The notes under the pieces: model-generated
Told to the model about the DNA's origin: nothing
The model's database searches: none
Seen by the model: the letters and a program-made list of their open reading frames with translations, nothing else
Position numbers and translations under genes: made by a program
In this document: in pieces, positions 33,764-44,218 of the stretch
Position numbering within the stretch: position 1 is the first letter of the stretch
How the letters are laid out: each line of letters starts with the position of its first letter
DNA from: Leptobrachium leishanense
Lineage: Eukaryota; Chordata; Amphibia; Anura; Megophryidae
Length of the DNA: 64,000 nucleotides
Reading direction: 5' to 3'
Assembly: GCA_009667805.1 (NCBI GenBank)
Contig: CM019064.1
Coordinates: 109,900,328-109,964,327 of the forward strand

Positions 33764-35532
33764 CTACTGCCGCTCCAGGATGTCCGCGGTGTTACTAAGG
33801 TGTTCCCGGAGTTCCTGCAGCAGTTCCTGGATGGAATCCAGTGTCCGGACTGCCAGGCGAAGCTCGCCAATCGCCTCCTGATTGCTCGGTCTGGCTTCTT
33901 CGATATATCCAATAAATGAAAGAAGGAAAATACAGTAAGTAAAGCAGGTTTCTATTTTTGACTGAAAGTCTTGAAAAAATATAACAGTAGTATATACCAG
34001 TGCTGGCAGCTTCCTGAGGCTCTGACTCCTCTGATTCCTCCTCCCCCACCACCACCGTCTGTATATCCAGTGCTATATGTAAGAAATTAAAGAAATAAAA
34101 AATACAGTAAACAAAATTTTTTTCTGTTTTTGACCAAAAGTCGTTGCTAAATAAAACAGTATATACCAGCGCTGGTGGACGCCCGTGGCTCCTCCTCCTC
34201 CTCCGCTGGGGCACTGGTCCCTGCCCGGGCAGATTCGGCGTCCTCAGCCTGTGCCCTCTTCCTGTCTTCTGCCAAATCCAAAAAATATAACACGTAAATA
34301 ATGCAGACTGGAAAAAATGGTATATCTATACAATATATTGCCGAAAGTATTGCGACACCCCTCCACTACCCCACTACCAGCTTAACCCCCCACTACTCCC
34401 ATCTCATAGTTCTAAAGTCACAAAATATTTATTTATTTCCTCTGCACAGACCTATATTACCGTTCATTTATATATATTTTTCAGAAGTAAACATTACGTT
34501 TATTCAATAAAAACTATTATTTGTGTTGTGTGCGTACAAAACGCATTGTGTGACTGCTTTTAGTTATTTTATAGAAGGCCTCAGCCTCAGTTTCACTTTC
34601 AGTTTCTGCGAATAAAACTGGATATTGCAGAAACAACAACAGAAATCCACCATTTTGTTTTGAAATTTGCATCTAAAGCGTTCAATGACACTGCTGCAGC
34701 AGCTGCTGAGGCTGTATTGAAGGCGGCTACTGTTTGGATGCACTTTCAGAAGAACTACATGTCCCATCCTATCACTTAGCAAAGACGCAGAGATTTTTTG
34801 TTGATGCGCAGGTGGGAGTCAATATTGGGCAAGCTGCGGGTCATCTCGTATGCATCACTCAATCACAACAACCTCCCCCCCCAGCACACTACAGACTATA
34901 CACACAGTGCCAAAAGAAATCCTGCATTGTAACTTCATCTACATACATCAAATATCACAATTTTCACGAATACGTAAAATCACAAAAAAGAAGAGCTATG
35001 GCAAAACTGCACGTATGACGAATTGTGAAAACGCAAAGCTATACACAATCACATTGCATGAAAAAAGGACTAGATAAATCAGCGTATTTCTGCGCACATT
35101 AGCACATGCAAGCACATTATTATTATTATACAGGATTTATATAGCGCCAACAGTTTGCGCAGCGCTTTACAATATAACATGACACTTACGTTTCACTATG
35201 ACGCGACGGATGCGTCTCAGCTGCTCCTGCTCGCGAACTTTCAAATCAGACCAGCGTTTCCGTAGCTGGTCCTTCGTCCGGTCCTTCCCAAACTTCTCCA
35301 AAATGGTGGCGCGTAGCTTGTCCAGGATACGATCCTTCCTGGCGTTATTCTTGCTCCGGTAAGGTCCGTTCCGGCAGTCATAATCTTTCCTATCAAAGAT
35401 GCGGACCAGCTCCAACATCTCCTCAAATGCCATGTTTTGGGCCCGTTTCTTCTTGGGTGCAGGCACTGCACGTGGAAATTCTTCATCGACAGATGAAGAG
35501 GTCTCCTCACTCTCCTGTCTGGCAGCGGCCAT
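33764..35532 (-). pseudogene. Myb/SANT-like multi-exon gene carried by hAT copy B
   Basis: Exon 1 (35532-35190) starts MAAARQESEETSSSVDEE, has a proline/lysine linker, then FEEMLELVRIFDRKDYDC and DQLRKRWSDLKVREQEQL, an intact Myb/SANT-like domain, and ends at a consensus GTAAGT donor in phase 1. Inferred exons 2 (34268-34167, 102 nt) and 3 (34072-33998, 75 nt) are acidic and phase 1. The last exon (about 33901-33764) encodes the amphipathic helix with SIQELLQELREHL and stops at TAG. Compared with copy A it has one acidic exon fewer, and the last acceptor reads ATATCG where copy A has ATATAG. Exon 1 is uninterrupted, so this copy may still be partly expressible, but a full-length product is doubtful. 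Confidence 0.65.
34073..34166 (-). other. Intron between acidic exons
   Basis: A donor reading GTATATACTG and a polypyrimidine-poor acceptor ATATAG flank this short intron (minus strand). Introns of the same size and with the same ends separate the acidic exons in copy A. Confidence 0.5.
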
Positions 35533-35689
35533 TATGAATAATAATAAAAAAAAAATTTTGTTCAAAAAGTTGTCAATAAAACTGGCTCAATAAAGTTACG
35601 ACATGTGCGCGCGCGCGCATGCGCGACCCGCGGGCGAATCGGATCTGACCCAAATACGAAAAGTTTATCGACTTTTCGTTTTTTTTCCG

Positions 35690-35990
35690 AAAAGTCTGTT
35701 CTCGTTTCAAACGCAATAGATTTCGATTTGACACGTTTCAAGTCCATTCGAAAATTCCGAAAAATTTTCGATTTGGTAAATTTTTCGTTTTTTTCGGAAA
35801 GTCTGTTCTCGTTTCAAAGCAATAGATTTCGATTTGACACGTTTCAAGTCCATTCGAAAATTCCGAAAAATTTTCGATTTGGTAAATTTTTCGTTTTTTT
35901 CGGAAAGTCTGTTCTCGTTTCAAAGCAATAGATTTCGATTGGCACATTTCAAGTCCATTCGAAATTCCGAAAAGTTTTCGATTCGGTTCG
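35690..35990. repeat. Subterminal tandem repeat, ~106-bp unit, three copies
   Basis: GTCTGTTCTCGTTTCAAA recurs at 35694, 35802 and 35907, each followed by GATTTCGATTTG(A/G)CAC and AAGTCCATTCGAAA. It lies next to the right terminus of hAT copy B. Copy A has only one unit near 20220-20270. Confidence 0.8.
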
Positions 35991-36123
35991 GAAAACAGTT
36001 CGGATTCGACATTTTCGGATCTAAAACTTTTCGGATTTTCGGCCGAATCGAAAGACCCGAATCGGGAAATTTCGTGAAAATTCCGAAATTCCGAAACCCG
36101 AAACGCACATCCCTAGCTTTGGG

Positions 36124-37551
36124 AGCCCCACATTTGTGCTTCCTATAAAAAATATAGGAAGTGTATTATTCTACATTAGCTGACCTATAACTCAAGCCTT
36201 ATAATGAGTTGTGGCTAGAGGTGGAATAGCTGGGAGGTATTAATGAATGCTTAACTTAATAATGTTACCGGCCCAAATGACATAGGGTATTTTGTGCTTT
36301 AACACAGTCCAATGTACCCTGTACTGTTTTTTATATATGTAAAGCTTTCTTAAGCAATTAGTTAAAATATGTTTGGCAAGATCAGTCTCATGCTTGATAT
36401 TTAGAGAAACATCCCAACCATGGTGCCCTATTTCAATCTTGTCACTAAATGGGAGCTCATAAGGGGAAATATGGGTGATCCTTAGTGGCTCCCTCTTACC
36501 AACTACTATATTTCAATATCAATATTTGTGAAGCCATAAACAGATACCAGTAGCAGTGATGCATACACATAAAACATGCTTGCAGAATCTGTTGATTTGC
36601 TGCTAAAAATTGGTAAATAGTCACAACCGAATGTCTGACCACTGTGCTTCACAATCCAACAAATGTAGTCCTCCATGGTGGATGATGTTGTCCAGCATAT
36701 GTTGCCCTGGTCTTTTCTAAATAAATTAGATACTGTCCATGCTGATGGGGTTGGTAACTGACAAACTGGGCAGGAATTCTTACTCTCTCTGTAGCATCTG
36801 CCCTCTCTCTACACCTCTTCCCACAAGCCACAGTTATCCAGTTTGACCTGTTGTATCGTCCTGTTAATATTTTACTCTCTCCTTCTGAGAGTCAAACTTT
36901 TCATGCCCCTTATACCCCAAACCAGGCCCTGACTGGCCTTGAGTAGACCCATTGGCTGTTGGGTCCTCGAGTAGGCCGACCAGCCGCTGGGGCCTCGATT
37001 ATCTTTTTCAATATTTGTTTAAAGACCATTTATTATTTTTATTTTTTTAATTTTTTTAAATGTTTAAAAGACTTGTATTATTATTTTAAAGGACTTGTTT
37101 ATTATTTAGCCACATTTTTTTATTGATTTAACCTCTAATGAGAAGAAAAGGAGACTTCCTATTTTTTCTTTCTTCAGTTCGGTGGTATTCGCTGAGGCAA
37201 TTTTGACACAATTCGTCGATTATTGGTACTTTTCACCGATGTCCGATCAACTGCGCCAGCGACTCCATATTCAGCAAAATGTGGTGAACATTTTTTAAAT
37301 AGTGAAGTCAATTTTAGACGAAAGGGAATTGCCGAGGTGAGCTGAAATTCACCAAAATGCTTTGTGAATAGACCCGTATGTGTGAAGCTGGAGATGAACT
37401 GATCGCAAAGCGCCTGTAGCCGTTGAGACGCGCCCAGTGTATGTACTCTTTTCCATCTCACTCCATCACGTGGATGACGTCACTTTGCGTAACTGAGGGG
37501 AGAGAGATGGAAATTTTCAACTTCTGCCTCAGGCGGAGCTTCAAACTTCAA
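36124..37551. other. Unassigned AT-rich DNA
   Basis: I recognise no gene or defined transposon. Around 37170-37380 there are words like those of family X (GAATTTCAGC, AATAGACCC) but not enough for a call. Confidence 0.35.
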
Positions 37552-37777
37552 ACTATGTACAGTATAAAGAGAGAAGGGGGTACAGGGTGTGCTGTATGTT
37601 TAGGGCTACCTTTTCTTTTTCTTAATACTATTCTGATTAAATTGGCAGTAATTTATATGTATTTTATTTAATAGAAACTCTCTAAATGAATGATGTAATG
37701 TATCAGTGCGGTTGGGTGGCCTTGCATATGTAGCGCTGTGTTTAAAACCTTACTGTGGCAGTACCTATTTTTGGCCA
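37552..37777. repeat. 226-bp segmental duplication, copy 1
   Basis: This segment, from ACTATGTACAGTATAAAG to TATTTTTGGCCA, is repeated essentially without change at 38308-38532. Its last 49 bases are the beginning of the LTR that is complete in copy 2. Confidence 0.9.
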
Positions 37778-37949
37778 AACTGCTAGGTGAGAGAGATCTC
37801 CAGCACACTGCGCATGTGCAATCCCCTAGACCGGACCCTGTGACTCCCCTGCGCCGTATGCTGTAGATTCCTCCCACCTAGCACCGCTCTGAGTCTGCAC
37901 TCAATGGCAATTTTGGAGGGGGGGGATTCAGGTAGATAAAAGGTCTAGT

Positions 37950-38115
37950 CTGAGGTCTGTGTGTTTGGGTATATACTGTATAGTCCTAAGGTCTTTGTGT
38001 GGTTATATGTACACATATATATCTGAGGTGTGTGTGTGGGTATACATACAGTATATGTCTAAGGTTTGTGTGGGTATACGAATATATTTCTAAGGTCTGT
38101 GTGTGGTCATGGTGT
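37950..38115. repeat. Degenerate ~45-bp tandem repeat
   Basis: TCTGAGGT/TCTAAGGT words followed by GTGTGTGGGTATA-type runs repeat four times with AT/GT-rich spacers. The array is short and decayed. Confidence 0.6.
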
Positions 38116-38307
38116 GTGCAGTGGGTAAATGAGGTGCCTGGCCATACATTTCAATATTACCATAAACAGGAAAGGTTTAATAAAATTGTTTATTGGAAAG
38201 CAGTCACATGACATTAAAAGTATTGGTGTATCCCTACTCTCTATACATAGTGCTCCATGTGTCCCCTTTTTATATAAATATACAGAGACAGGGGGCCACA
38301 GGAGGCA

Positions 38308-38532
38308 CTATGTACAGTATAAAGAGAGAAGGGGGTACAGGGTGTGCTGTATGTTTAGGGCTACCTTTTCTTTTTCTTAATACTATTCTGATTAAATTGG
38401 CAGTAATTTATATGTATTTTATTTAATAGAAACTCTCTAAATGAATGATGTAATGTATCAGTGCGGTTGGGTGGCCTTGCATATGTAGCGCTGTGTTTAA
38501 AACCTTACTGTGGCAGTACCTATTTTTGGCCA
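38308..38532. repeat. Segmental duplication, copy 2, joined to the full LTR
   Basis: It is the near-identical partner of 37552-37777, 756 bp away in the same orientation. It runs across the CATA target site into the LTR that starts at 38484. Confidence 0.9.
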
Positions 38533-39571
38533 CCGGAGGGAGACAAGCGAGATAAGAGACACTGAACATTGGGACTACGTTTCCCGGCATGCTTTGCGAA
38601 CAGAGACAGGAAGTGGGTGGGACACAGACGCTGTACATCCTGAGCCTCGTGGAGATAGCTGGCAGAGCGCGCCAGGGAGTGCATGAGAGAGGACACAGTA
38701 TTGCAGAGCGGAGCAGAGACTAGGCCGGAGCGCAGGTGGGGCCTACCGGGATTCCAGATTGGGTTATCCAGCCTGTCAAGAAGGAGACCCAGTGATCCAC
38801 AGACATTACCCAAGCGAGCTGTCAAGGAAGCGGAGGACCCCCGAGTGAGGAGTACCGCAGGTCCATTGGATGGGAGAGCAGGCGGTAGCTGGACCAGTCA
38901 CTGTCGGAGCAAAGAGAGCCAGACAACGGATCCAGTAGCCAGTATCCCAGCCAGGCACCGAGCGGAGGGACGTCCTGGGTCAGAGGAACCTTGGTGATCG
39001 AGCGGATGGGTGAGAGGCCTCCAAGGCCGGTTTATAGAGTCAAGAAAGCACGCTGCTGTTTATTTCTAAAACCCACAGGGCCCCAACTTGACTAGTCGAA
39101 GACATCGTTTAAGAGATTCACTGGCCAGTTGAATAGTACCCGGGTACCATAACACACACATACACTTACAGTCCGGGACTTAACCTGTGCGGGACTCACT
39201 CCCTGATATCCCAAAAAGGGGTAAAGATTCACATAATATTTTGTTCTCCACTGCGCGTTTCTCGAATTACGAAATATTGTATTCTTCTTCCGCTACGCGT
39301 TTCTCGAAATTACGAAGCCTTGTATTTTTCTGTTCGGTCGCGCATTTTTCCGAAATACGAAGCCTCGTATTTCTTTTTCCGCTGCGCGTTTACCGCGATA
39401 CGAAATACTGTAAATATATCTACGAACACCGTGTCTCATTATATGCCTTTTACTTTAGTAAACTATATAATTTATAAAATCCACAACGGTGCTGGAGTAT
39501 ATTTATTCCCTAGTGTGGGGAGACTGACCCGTGGTTCATTTTCAGCGGCTCCTCCGGGAGTGAGCGCTACA
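38484..39571 (+). mobile_element. Solo Ty3/gypsy LTR
   Basis: It starts TGTAGCGCTG and ends GCGCTACA, with the 4-bp duplication CATA at 38480-38483 and 39572-39575. Landmarks shared with the LTRs of the element at 45054 are TTTTTGGCCACC, GGGAGACAAGCG, GGCATGCTTTG, CAGAGACAGGAAGTGGGTG and the terminal AGCGGCTCCTC...GGGAGTGAGCGCTACA. It is a related subfamily, about 150 bp longer. No internal region remains. Confidence 0.85.
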
Positions 39572-39575
39572 CATA

Positions 39576-39927
39576 TATGACATTTTGTGAAAATAAAGAA
39601 AACGTTTTGGCAAGTACATTATGATTTAAAATAAACTTGTTTATTTCTATGAAATGTGCTTTGCCTTCACTTGATGAGATGGACTTTACAAGCATTTCTC
39701 TAGTTTAATCTGCATAGTGATTGGATCCATGTCCAGTGTGGACAAAAGTAAACGTAATCCAGTGTAGACTGACTGTGAGGCAGAGCGTAGTCAAGTCATA
39801 TCTGCAAAATGCTTTGCTTCGCTGCACTTGCAGTGTATCTTAGGCTTTAATGTGTAGGTATGTGTGGAACTGTGACAATGTAATTTAATGAGTGCCATTC
39901 ACCATATTCATATTTATATTACATGTC
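39576..39927. other. Unassigned DNA at the 3' side of the Copia element
   Basis: The 3' LTR of the minus-strand Copia element would be expected here, but I find no repeat partner to confirm it. Confidence 0.3.
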
Positions 39928-41100
39928 TTACATTCCAAGCATATAACTCAAAAACATTTCTAACTTTAATTTTGTTGCCGGTTTAGTCATAACATTTGCT
40001 ACCATTTTGTCAGTTGGACAATAATCAATAACTATGTTACCTTCATTGATAACTGATAGAATGAAGTGGTACTTGATGTCAATAAGTTTGCATCTCTGAG
40101 GGAAAACTGGATTCTTTAAAAGCGTTATTGCATCCTGATTATCCCCCAAAATTTGTACTGATTCATACTGATAACCATTGTCTTTGAGTAATTGCACACG
40201 GTACAAACTCTCCTGGGTAGCAGCAGCCAATGCCATATATTCAGCTGCTTCCATGTAGATAAAGCTAATATGGGTTGTTTCTTTAACTTACAATTAGCGT
40301 ACCAGTCTTGGCTAGACTAAAGCGCTATCTAGTCGTACTCCTTTGATTTATCACTTTGTTTGAAATCAATACCAATGAAATGCTTGATCCTCCCAAGATC
40401 TTTTATTTGAAATTTTACTGTAAGCATTTTCTTTACATCACTCAACAATGTTTCATCACTGGGTCCGATAAGGAGATCATCAACCCAATCTAACAGCATT
40501 ACTCTTTCATTTCCAGATTGTTTGACATATACACAATGGTCTGCTGTATTTTGTTTAAATCCATTTGCCGTTAAATAATCATGCAGCATCTTATTCCAAT
40601 TTCTATCTTACTGTTTTGGACCATACAATGACTTGTTCAATCTTAAAACCAGTTTCTCATTTTGCTTAGACTTTATGACTTTATCTCAAAACCTTCTGGT
40701 TGCTCCACATAAATCTCACAATCAATTGTAGCATATAAATAGGCTGTTTTTAAATCCATCTGGTGAAGAAGTAAATCAAACTGTGCTGCCAGTTGCATCA
40801 AAATACCTACTGATATAATGTTTGCAGTTGGTGAATAAACTTCCATGTAATCAATTCCCTTTACTTGACTATAACCTTTAGCAGCATATCTGGTTTTGTA
40901 AATTTCTGATCCATCAATATTATTTTTCAAGGCATACACCCATTGACCCCCCCCCCCCACTGCAAATTTACTTTCTGGTAAAGTAACCAAATTAAATGTG
41001 TCATTTTCTTTCAGTGAATCCATTTCCTCTTTCATAGCATTAAGCCAAAACTCTGAGGTGAACTTATAGCATCCTTAAAATGTTGTGATTCATCAAACAT
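39928..41100 (-). pseudogene. Copia reverse transcriptase and RNase H
   Basis: Near 41040 the RVT_2 domain starts with AMKEEMDSLKENDTFNLV, followed by WVYALK, RYAAKGYSQVKGIDY and HQMDLKTAYLYA, the palm motif with its catalytic aspartate. The second catalytic motif is WVDDLL (codons 40473-40487), with W where Y is usual. RNase H shows EAAEYMALAAATQESL, GDNQDAI, NPVF and the H-I-D-I-KYHF signature, ending YCPTDKMVANVMTKP. Frames change at least twice, a C-run occurs at 40949-40959 and stops interrupt the sequence, so it is inactive. Copia elements are scarcer in vertebrates than Ty3 elements. Confidence 0.88.
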
Positions 41101-41309
41101 TCTATAAAAATAATGTTTGTTAGTATCTGATCATCATCTTCAAAATCTGAAACCTAGTCCTACAAGTACTGAGGAGTTTTCCTATCTCTTTTAGGGTAAC
41201 GTGTACTATAGTCACTCTCTGCCTGACCATTGCACTCAATCTAGGAAGTTTCTATTTCAGAAATTTGGACCATCTCTAGACGCTCAGTTACAGTGTGATT
41301 ATTACTTTT

Positions 41310-41510
41310 TTTTTTGAGAAAGTATTTTACCAAGAAAGATACATTGAGATTTCTCTCATTTTCAAGTATGTCCTGGGTGGTGAGTATGTACCGTTCTTGC
41401 CCAAGAACATCTACTGGAGAGGTGCTCTTGCTGGGATTCAAACCTGTGTCTCCACAGTTGTAGAGCTCTACTCCACCCAACTCCACCCAACCGGTACAGG
41501 TGTTACATAG
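41310..41510 (-). repeat. tRNA-derived SINE, copy 3, inside Copia
   Basis: On the minus strand it shows a CCGGTTGGGTGGAG start, a B-box-like GGTTTGAATCC, TTGGGCAAG and the tail GAGAAATCTCAATGTATC with CTTGGTAAAATACTT. It matches copies 1 and 2 with small deletions and interrupts the Copia pol frame. Confidence 0.7.
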
Positions 41511-42424
41511 CTCTCTTCTCATAATCATGAACCATATCAGTTTGGGTATGTCTTTCAACAACTTTCTTTGTGATCAATTCTATCAATTCTACAAGCCTGT
41601 GTTTAAGGACCTTTCCAGTGTCTGGGTAAAACACTATGGACCCTATCACCTGGTGTGAGCTAAAAAATTTAGTGCTAGTCGCTAAAACTTAGCACCTGCC
41701 GACCTAGTAACAGATCACCTTGTTCTCGAGTCTGTGTGCAAGGTCGTTTAGCGCATACTAAGGAAATGCTAAGAATCGGGCTGAGACCCAGCGCTAATGC
41801 AGTTGTGTACAGGACAGAACTGTTTTTTTTCCAGTGCAGAGTGATGGGCCGTACCTATCCTCTGCCCTCACAAGCTTGTATAAGTATGAACACATCTAGC
41901 GAAGAGCCCTCACACCCCTGCATTATTAAAATTCTCAAAGGTGACCATATCATCCATGTTTTGATGCACACATATATTAAGGCTGATGGGCATTGCATGA
42001 TAAATGCCACCCAACAGCATGTATAATCATTACACTGCATTTAATAGATGCAAAAGGAAGGCCAGGTGAACGACAATAATTTCCCTGCTGCAGCATATAA
42101 ATAACACATGTTTCAGGGCAAGACTTATCCATGTTTCCCTCTAAATATGGTCCACACGGTCACCCTAATAATCAACCGCTTGCATACTACGAATAACCCC
42201 CAGCAAAAAAATGTTTTTATTTAGGCAATGTATTAGGATCTATTTGGATAAAGGATATATTTATTTATATCATAATATAGCTTACTGCAACAGCAGCGAC
42301 ATTGCTGACCAGATCCATTACTATGGTGTATGGAGCCAAGAGAACACCTGTGCTGCATTCCTTTCAATTGCCTGTTTTGTACGGAGCCCCGCTGGTGTCA
42401 GGAGGAGAAAAAAAAATTAACTCT
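41511..42424. other. Eroded middle of the Copia element (expected integrase)
   Basis: The integrase core should lie here but I cannot find its DDE motifs. A palindrome-like segment with TTAGCGACTAGCAC-type words near 41650-41780 may be a MITE that replaced it. Confidence 0.35.
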
Positions 42425-42739
42425 TGGGAACGATTTAACAGATCAATCTTACCCTTCATTTTAATTCCTTCTACCACAATTTGAAGTTTTACAATTTCAT
42501 CATAGTTACAGTGACCCAGAACTTTATGCCACATTTGAAGATCAAAACAGGCATGTCAATTGTCGTCATTTTCAAGAAAAATATTCGGATAGTAAAGTCT
42601 GTCGTACTTCTGGATTCTGAATTTGGTACCGTCTCTATTAATGAGTTCATTCCTGCCTTGCTGGAAGCAGTGGCGTAGCGTGGGTTGTCAGCGCCCGGGG
42701 CCAGCCAAGAATTGTGCGCCCCCCAACCTGTGGACACGT

Positions 42740-43425
42740 TATCGATATTGCCGCAGCTCTCACATGGATATTGCCCCAGCTAACACATGGATACTGCCCC
42801 AGCTCACACATGGATTTGCCCCAGCTCACACATGGATTTGCCCCCGCTCACACATGGATATGCCCCAGCTAACACATGGATACTGCCCCAGCTCACACAT
42901 GGATTTGCCCCAGCTCACACATGGATTTGCCCCCGCTCACACATGGATATGCCCCAGCTCACACATGGATTTGCCCCAGCTCACACATGGATTTGCCCCA
43001 GCTCACACATGGATTTGCCCCAGCTCACACATGGATATGCCCCAGCTCACACATGGATTTGCCCCAGCTCACACATGGATTTGCCCCAGCTCATGGATTT
43101 GCCCCAGCTCATGGATTTGCCCCAGCTCACACATGGATATGCCCCAGCTCATGGATTTGCCCCAGCTCATGGATTTGCCCCAGCTCTCACATGGATTTGC
43201 CCCAGCTCTCACATGGATTTGCCCCAGCTCATGGATTTGCCCCAGCTCACTCATGGATTTGCCCCAGCTCACACATGGATTTGCCCCAGCTCACACATGG
43301 ATTTGCCCCAGCTCACACATGGATATGCCCCAGCTCATGGATTTTCCCCAGCTCATGGATTTGCCCCAGCTCACACATGGATTTGCCCCAGCCCAGCTCT
43401 CACCTGGATATTGCCCCAGCTCCGG
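42740..43425. repeat. 22-bp minisatellite, ~31 units
   Basis: The unit is GCCCCAGCTCACACATGG plus AT(T/A)T, 22 bp, with an 18-bp variant GCCCCAGCTCATGGATTT and rare 23-bp forms. Because 22 is not a multiple of three, the translated frames rotate, producing false reading frames of 206-272 codons. The first and last units retain a GGATATTGCCCCAGC form identical to units of the 21-bp array at 29350-32594. Confidence 0.93.
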
Positions 43426-43439
43426 ATCCAGCAGGGGTT

Positions 43440-43705
43440 GAGGGGGCCCAGATGCCGGGCAGCGGGAGTGCCTGCCCGGTCCTGAACAGCGTGTGAGTCC
43501 GTCCGTGTTGAAGGGGAGGTGGCTGCGTGCGTGCGCAGGTCACGCGGTCCGGCTAGTCAGGTGGTACAGAGACTCAGTACCACCTGATTAGCCGGACCAC
43601 GTGACCTGGACCTGCACGCAGCCGCCTCCCCTTCAACACAGACAGACTCACTGTTCAGGACTGGGCAGGCACTCCCGCTGCCCGGCATCTGGGTCCCCTC
43701 AACCC
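43440..43705. repeat. Long inverted repeat in the hAT MITE
   Basis: CCCAGATGCCGGGCAGCGGG, TGTTGAAGGGGAGG, CAGGTCACG and CAGGTGGTAC on the left are mirrored by GTACCACCTG, CGTGACCTG, CCTCCCCTTCAACA and CCGCTGCCCGGCATCTGGG on the right. The axis is near 43571. The arms are about 125 bp with a few mismatches. Confidence 0.85.
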
Positions 43706-44089
43706 GCGGGCCCTTGGGCGTCCCCCGAGGGACCGGCGGGTCAGTCCAGGTGTTATGTTTTAAGGGCGCAAATTTCTTTTGAAATTATGCGCCCCTAAGA
43801 AAACTGCGCCCTGGGGTCACGGCCCCCCAGCCCCCCCCCCACGCTACGCCACTGGCTGGAAGATGACTGATGTTTCACTGTTTGCTGCCATTACCACACA
43901 CAGAATATGTCCTGAGGGTATGAAGGTAACTATAATGCTTTCTTTAGTGTCACCAATACTCGGATCCCCTCGCTGTCAAGTAGACAAACTTCTGCATTAC
44001 TGCTTCTCAGTGCCGCACCAGTTGTCTTTTTCCCATCTATGAGCTCCACTGAATTTTCCTGCGGTGCAAAAGTGTTGTCAAAACTTTTA

Positions 44090-44218
44090 GGGTCATATTA
44101 CATAGTTTGTGCTAACTTAACCAGAGCTGTGGTAAACTTCCCAGAGCCATTATAGCCTATGGAGCTTTTAAGTTAACAACAGCTCTGGTTAAGTTAGCAC
44201 CAACTATGTAATATAGCC
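44090..44218. mobile_element. Short palindromic MITE, copy 2
   Basis: GGGTCATATTACATAG and CTATGTAATATAGCC are the ends, and TGCTAACTTAACCAGAGCTG has its inverted partner near 44180-44200. It is the same family as 10982-11109. It separates the Copia protease from the downstream pol region. Confidence 0.75.

Larger units (their letters stand above)
28048..36115 (-). mobile_element. Large hAT-like composite element, copy B, perfect TSD
   Basis: The 8068-bp element starts TAGGGATGTGCACCG and ends GCACATCCCTA, with the perfect 8-bp duplication GCTTTGGG at 28040-28047 and 36116-36123. TAGGGATG ends and 8-bp duplications point to hAT. Orientation is opposite to copy A. Cargo, left to right: TTTCGG-rich subterminal DNA, a piggyBac MITE (28611-33337) swollen by a 3.2-kb minisatellite, an inverted Myb exon fragment (33528-33760), a Myb/SANT-like gene on the minus strand (33764-35532), and a second subterminal repeat block (35690-35990). 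No hAT transposase is visible, so mobilisation must have been in trans or by a lost gene. Confidence 0.85.
42668..43854. mobile_element. hAT MITE with internal minisatellite, perfect TSD
   Basis: It starts CAGTGGCGTAGCGTGGG and ends CCCACGCTACGCCACTG, a perfect 17-bp inverted repeat. The 8-bp duplication GCTGGAAG is at 42660-42667 and 43855-43862. CAGTGGCGTAGC ends with 8-bp duplications are typical of hAT-Charlie-like elements. The interior has a 22-bp minisatellite and a long inverted repeat, with no transposase. Confidence 0.93.
42425..44085 (-). pseudogene. Copia protease tail and GAG-pre-integrase region
   Basis: Outside the hAT MITE, the minus strand reads FAPQENSVELIDGKK-type and EGIRVLV residues (44085-43900). 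After the insertion it reads YYLNIF and WHKVLGHCNYDEIVKL (around 42530-42500), the W-H-LGH zinc-binding motif typical of the GAG-pre-integrase domain of Copia. The hAT MITE and its 8-bp duplication separate the two parts. Stops and frame changes are present. Confidence 0.75.

Noticed and set aside
28048..36115. A hAT transposase gene inside the large hAT-like elements
   Set aside because: I looked on both strands for the usual BED finger and C-terminal dimerisation motifs and saw none; the only coding content is the Myb/SANT-like gene.
41650..41790. Copia integrase core or a MITE
   Set aside because: Words such as TTAGCGACTAGCAC suggest a palindromic MITE, but neither clear ends nor integrase motifs could be fixed.
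42623..43496. Reading frames of 206-272 codons
   Set aside because: These are translations of the 22-bp minisatellite in the hAT MITE.
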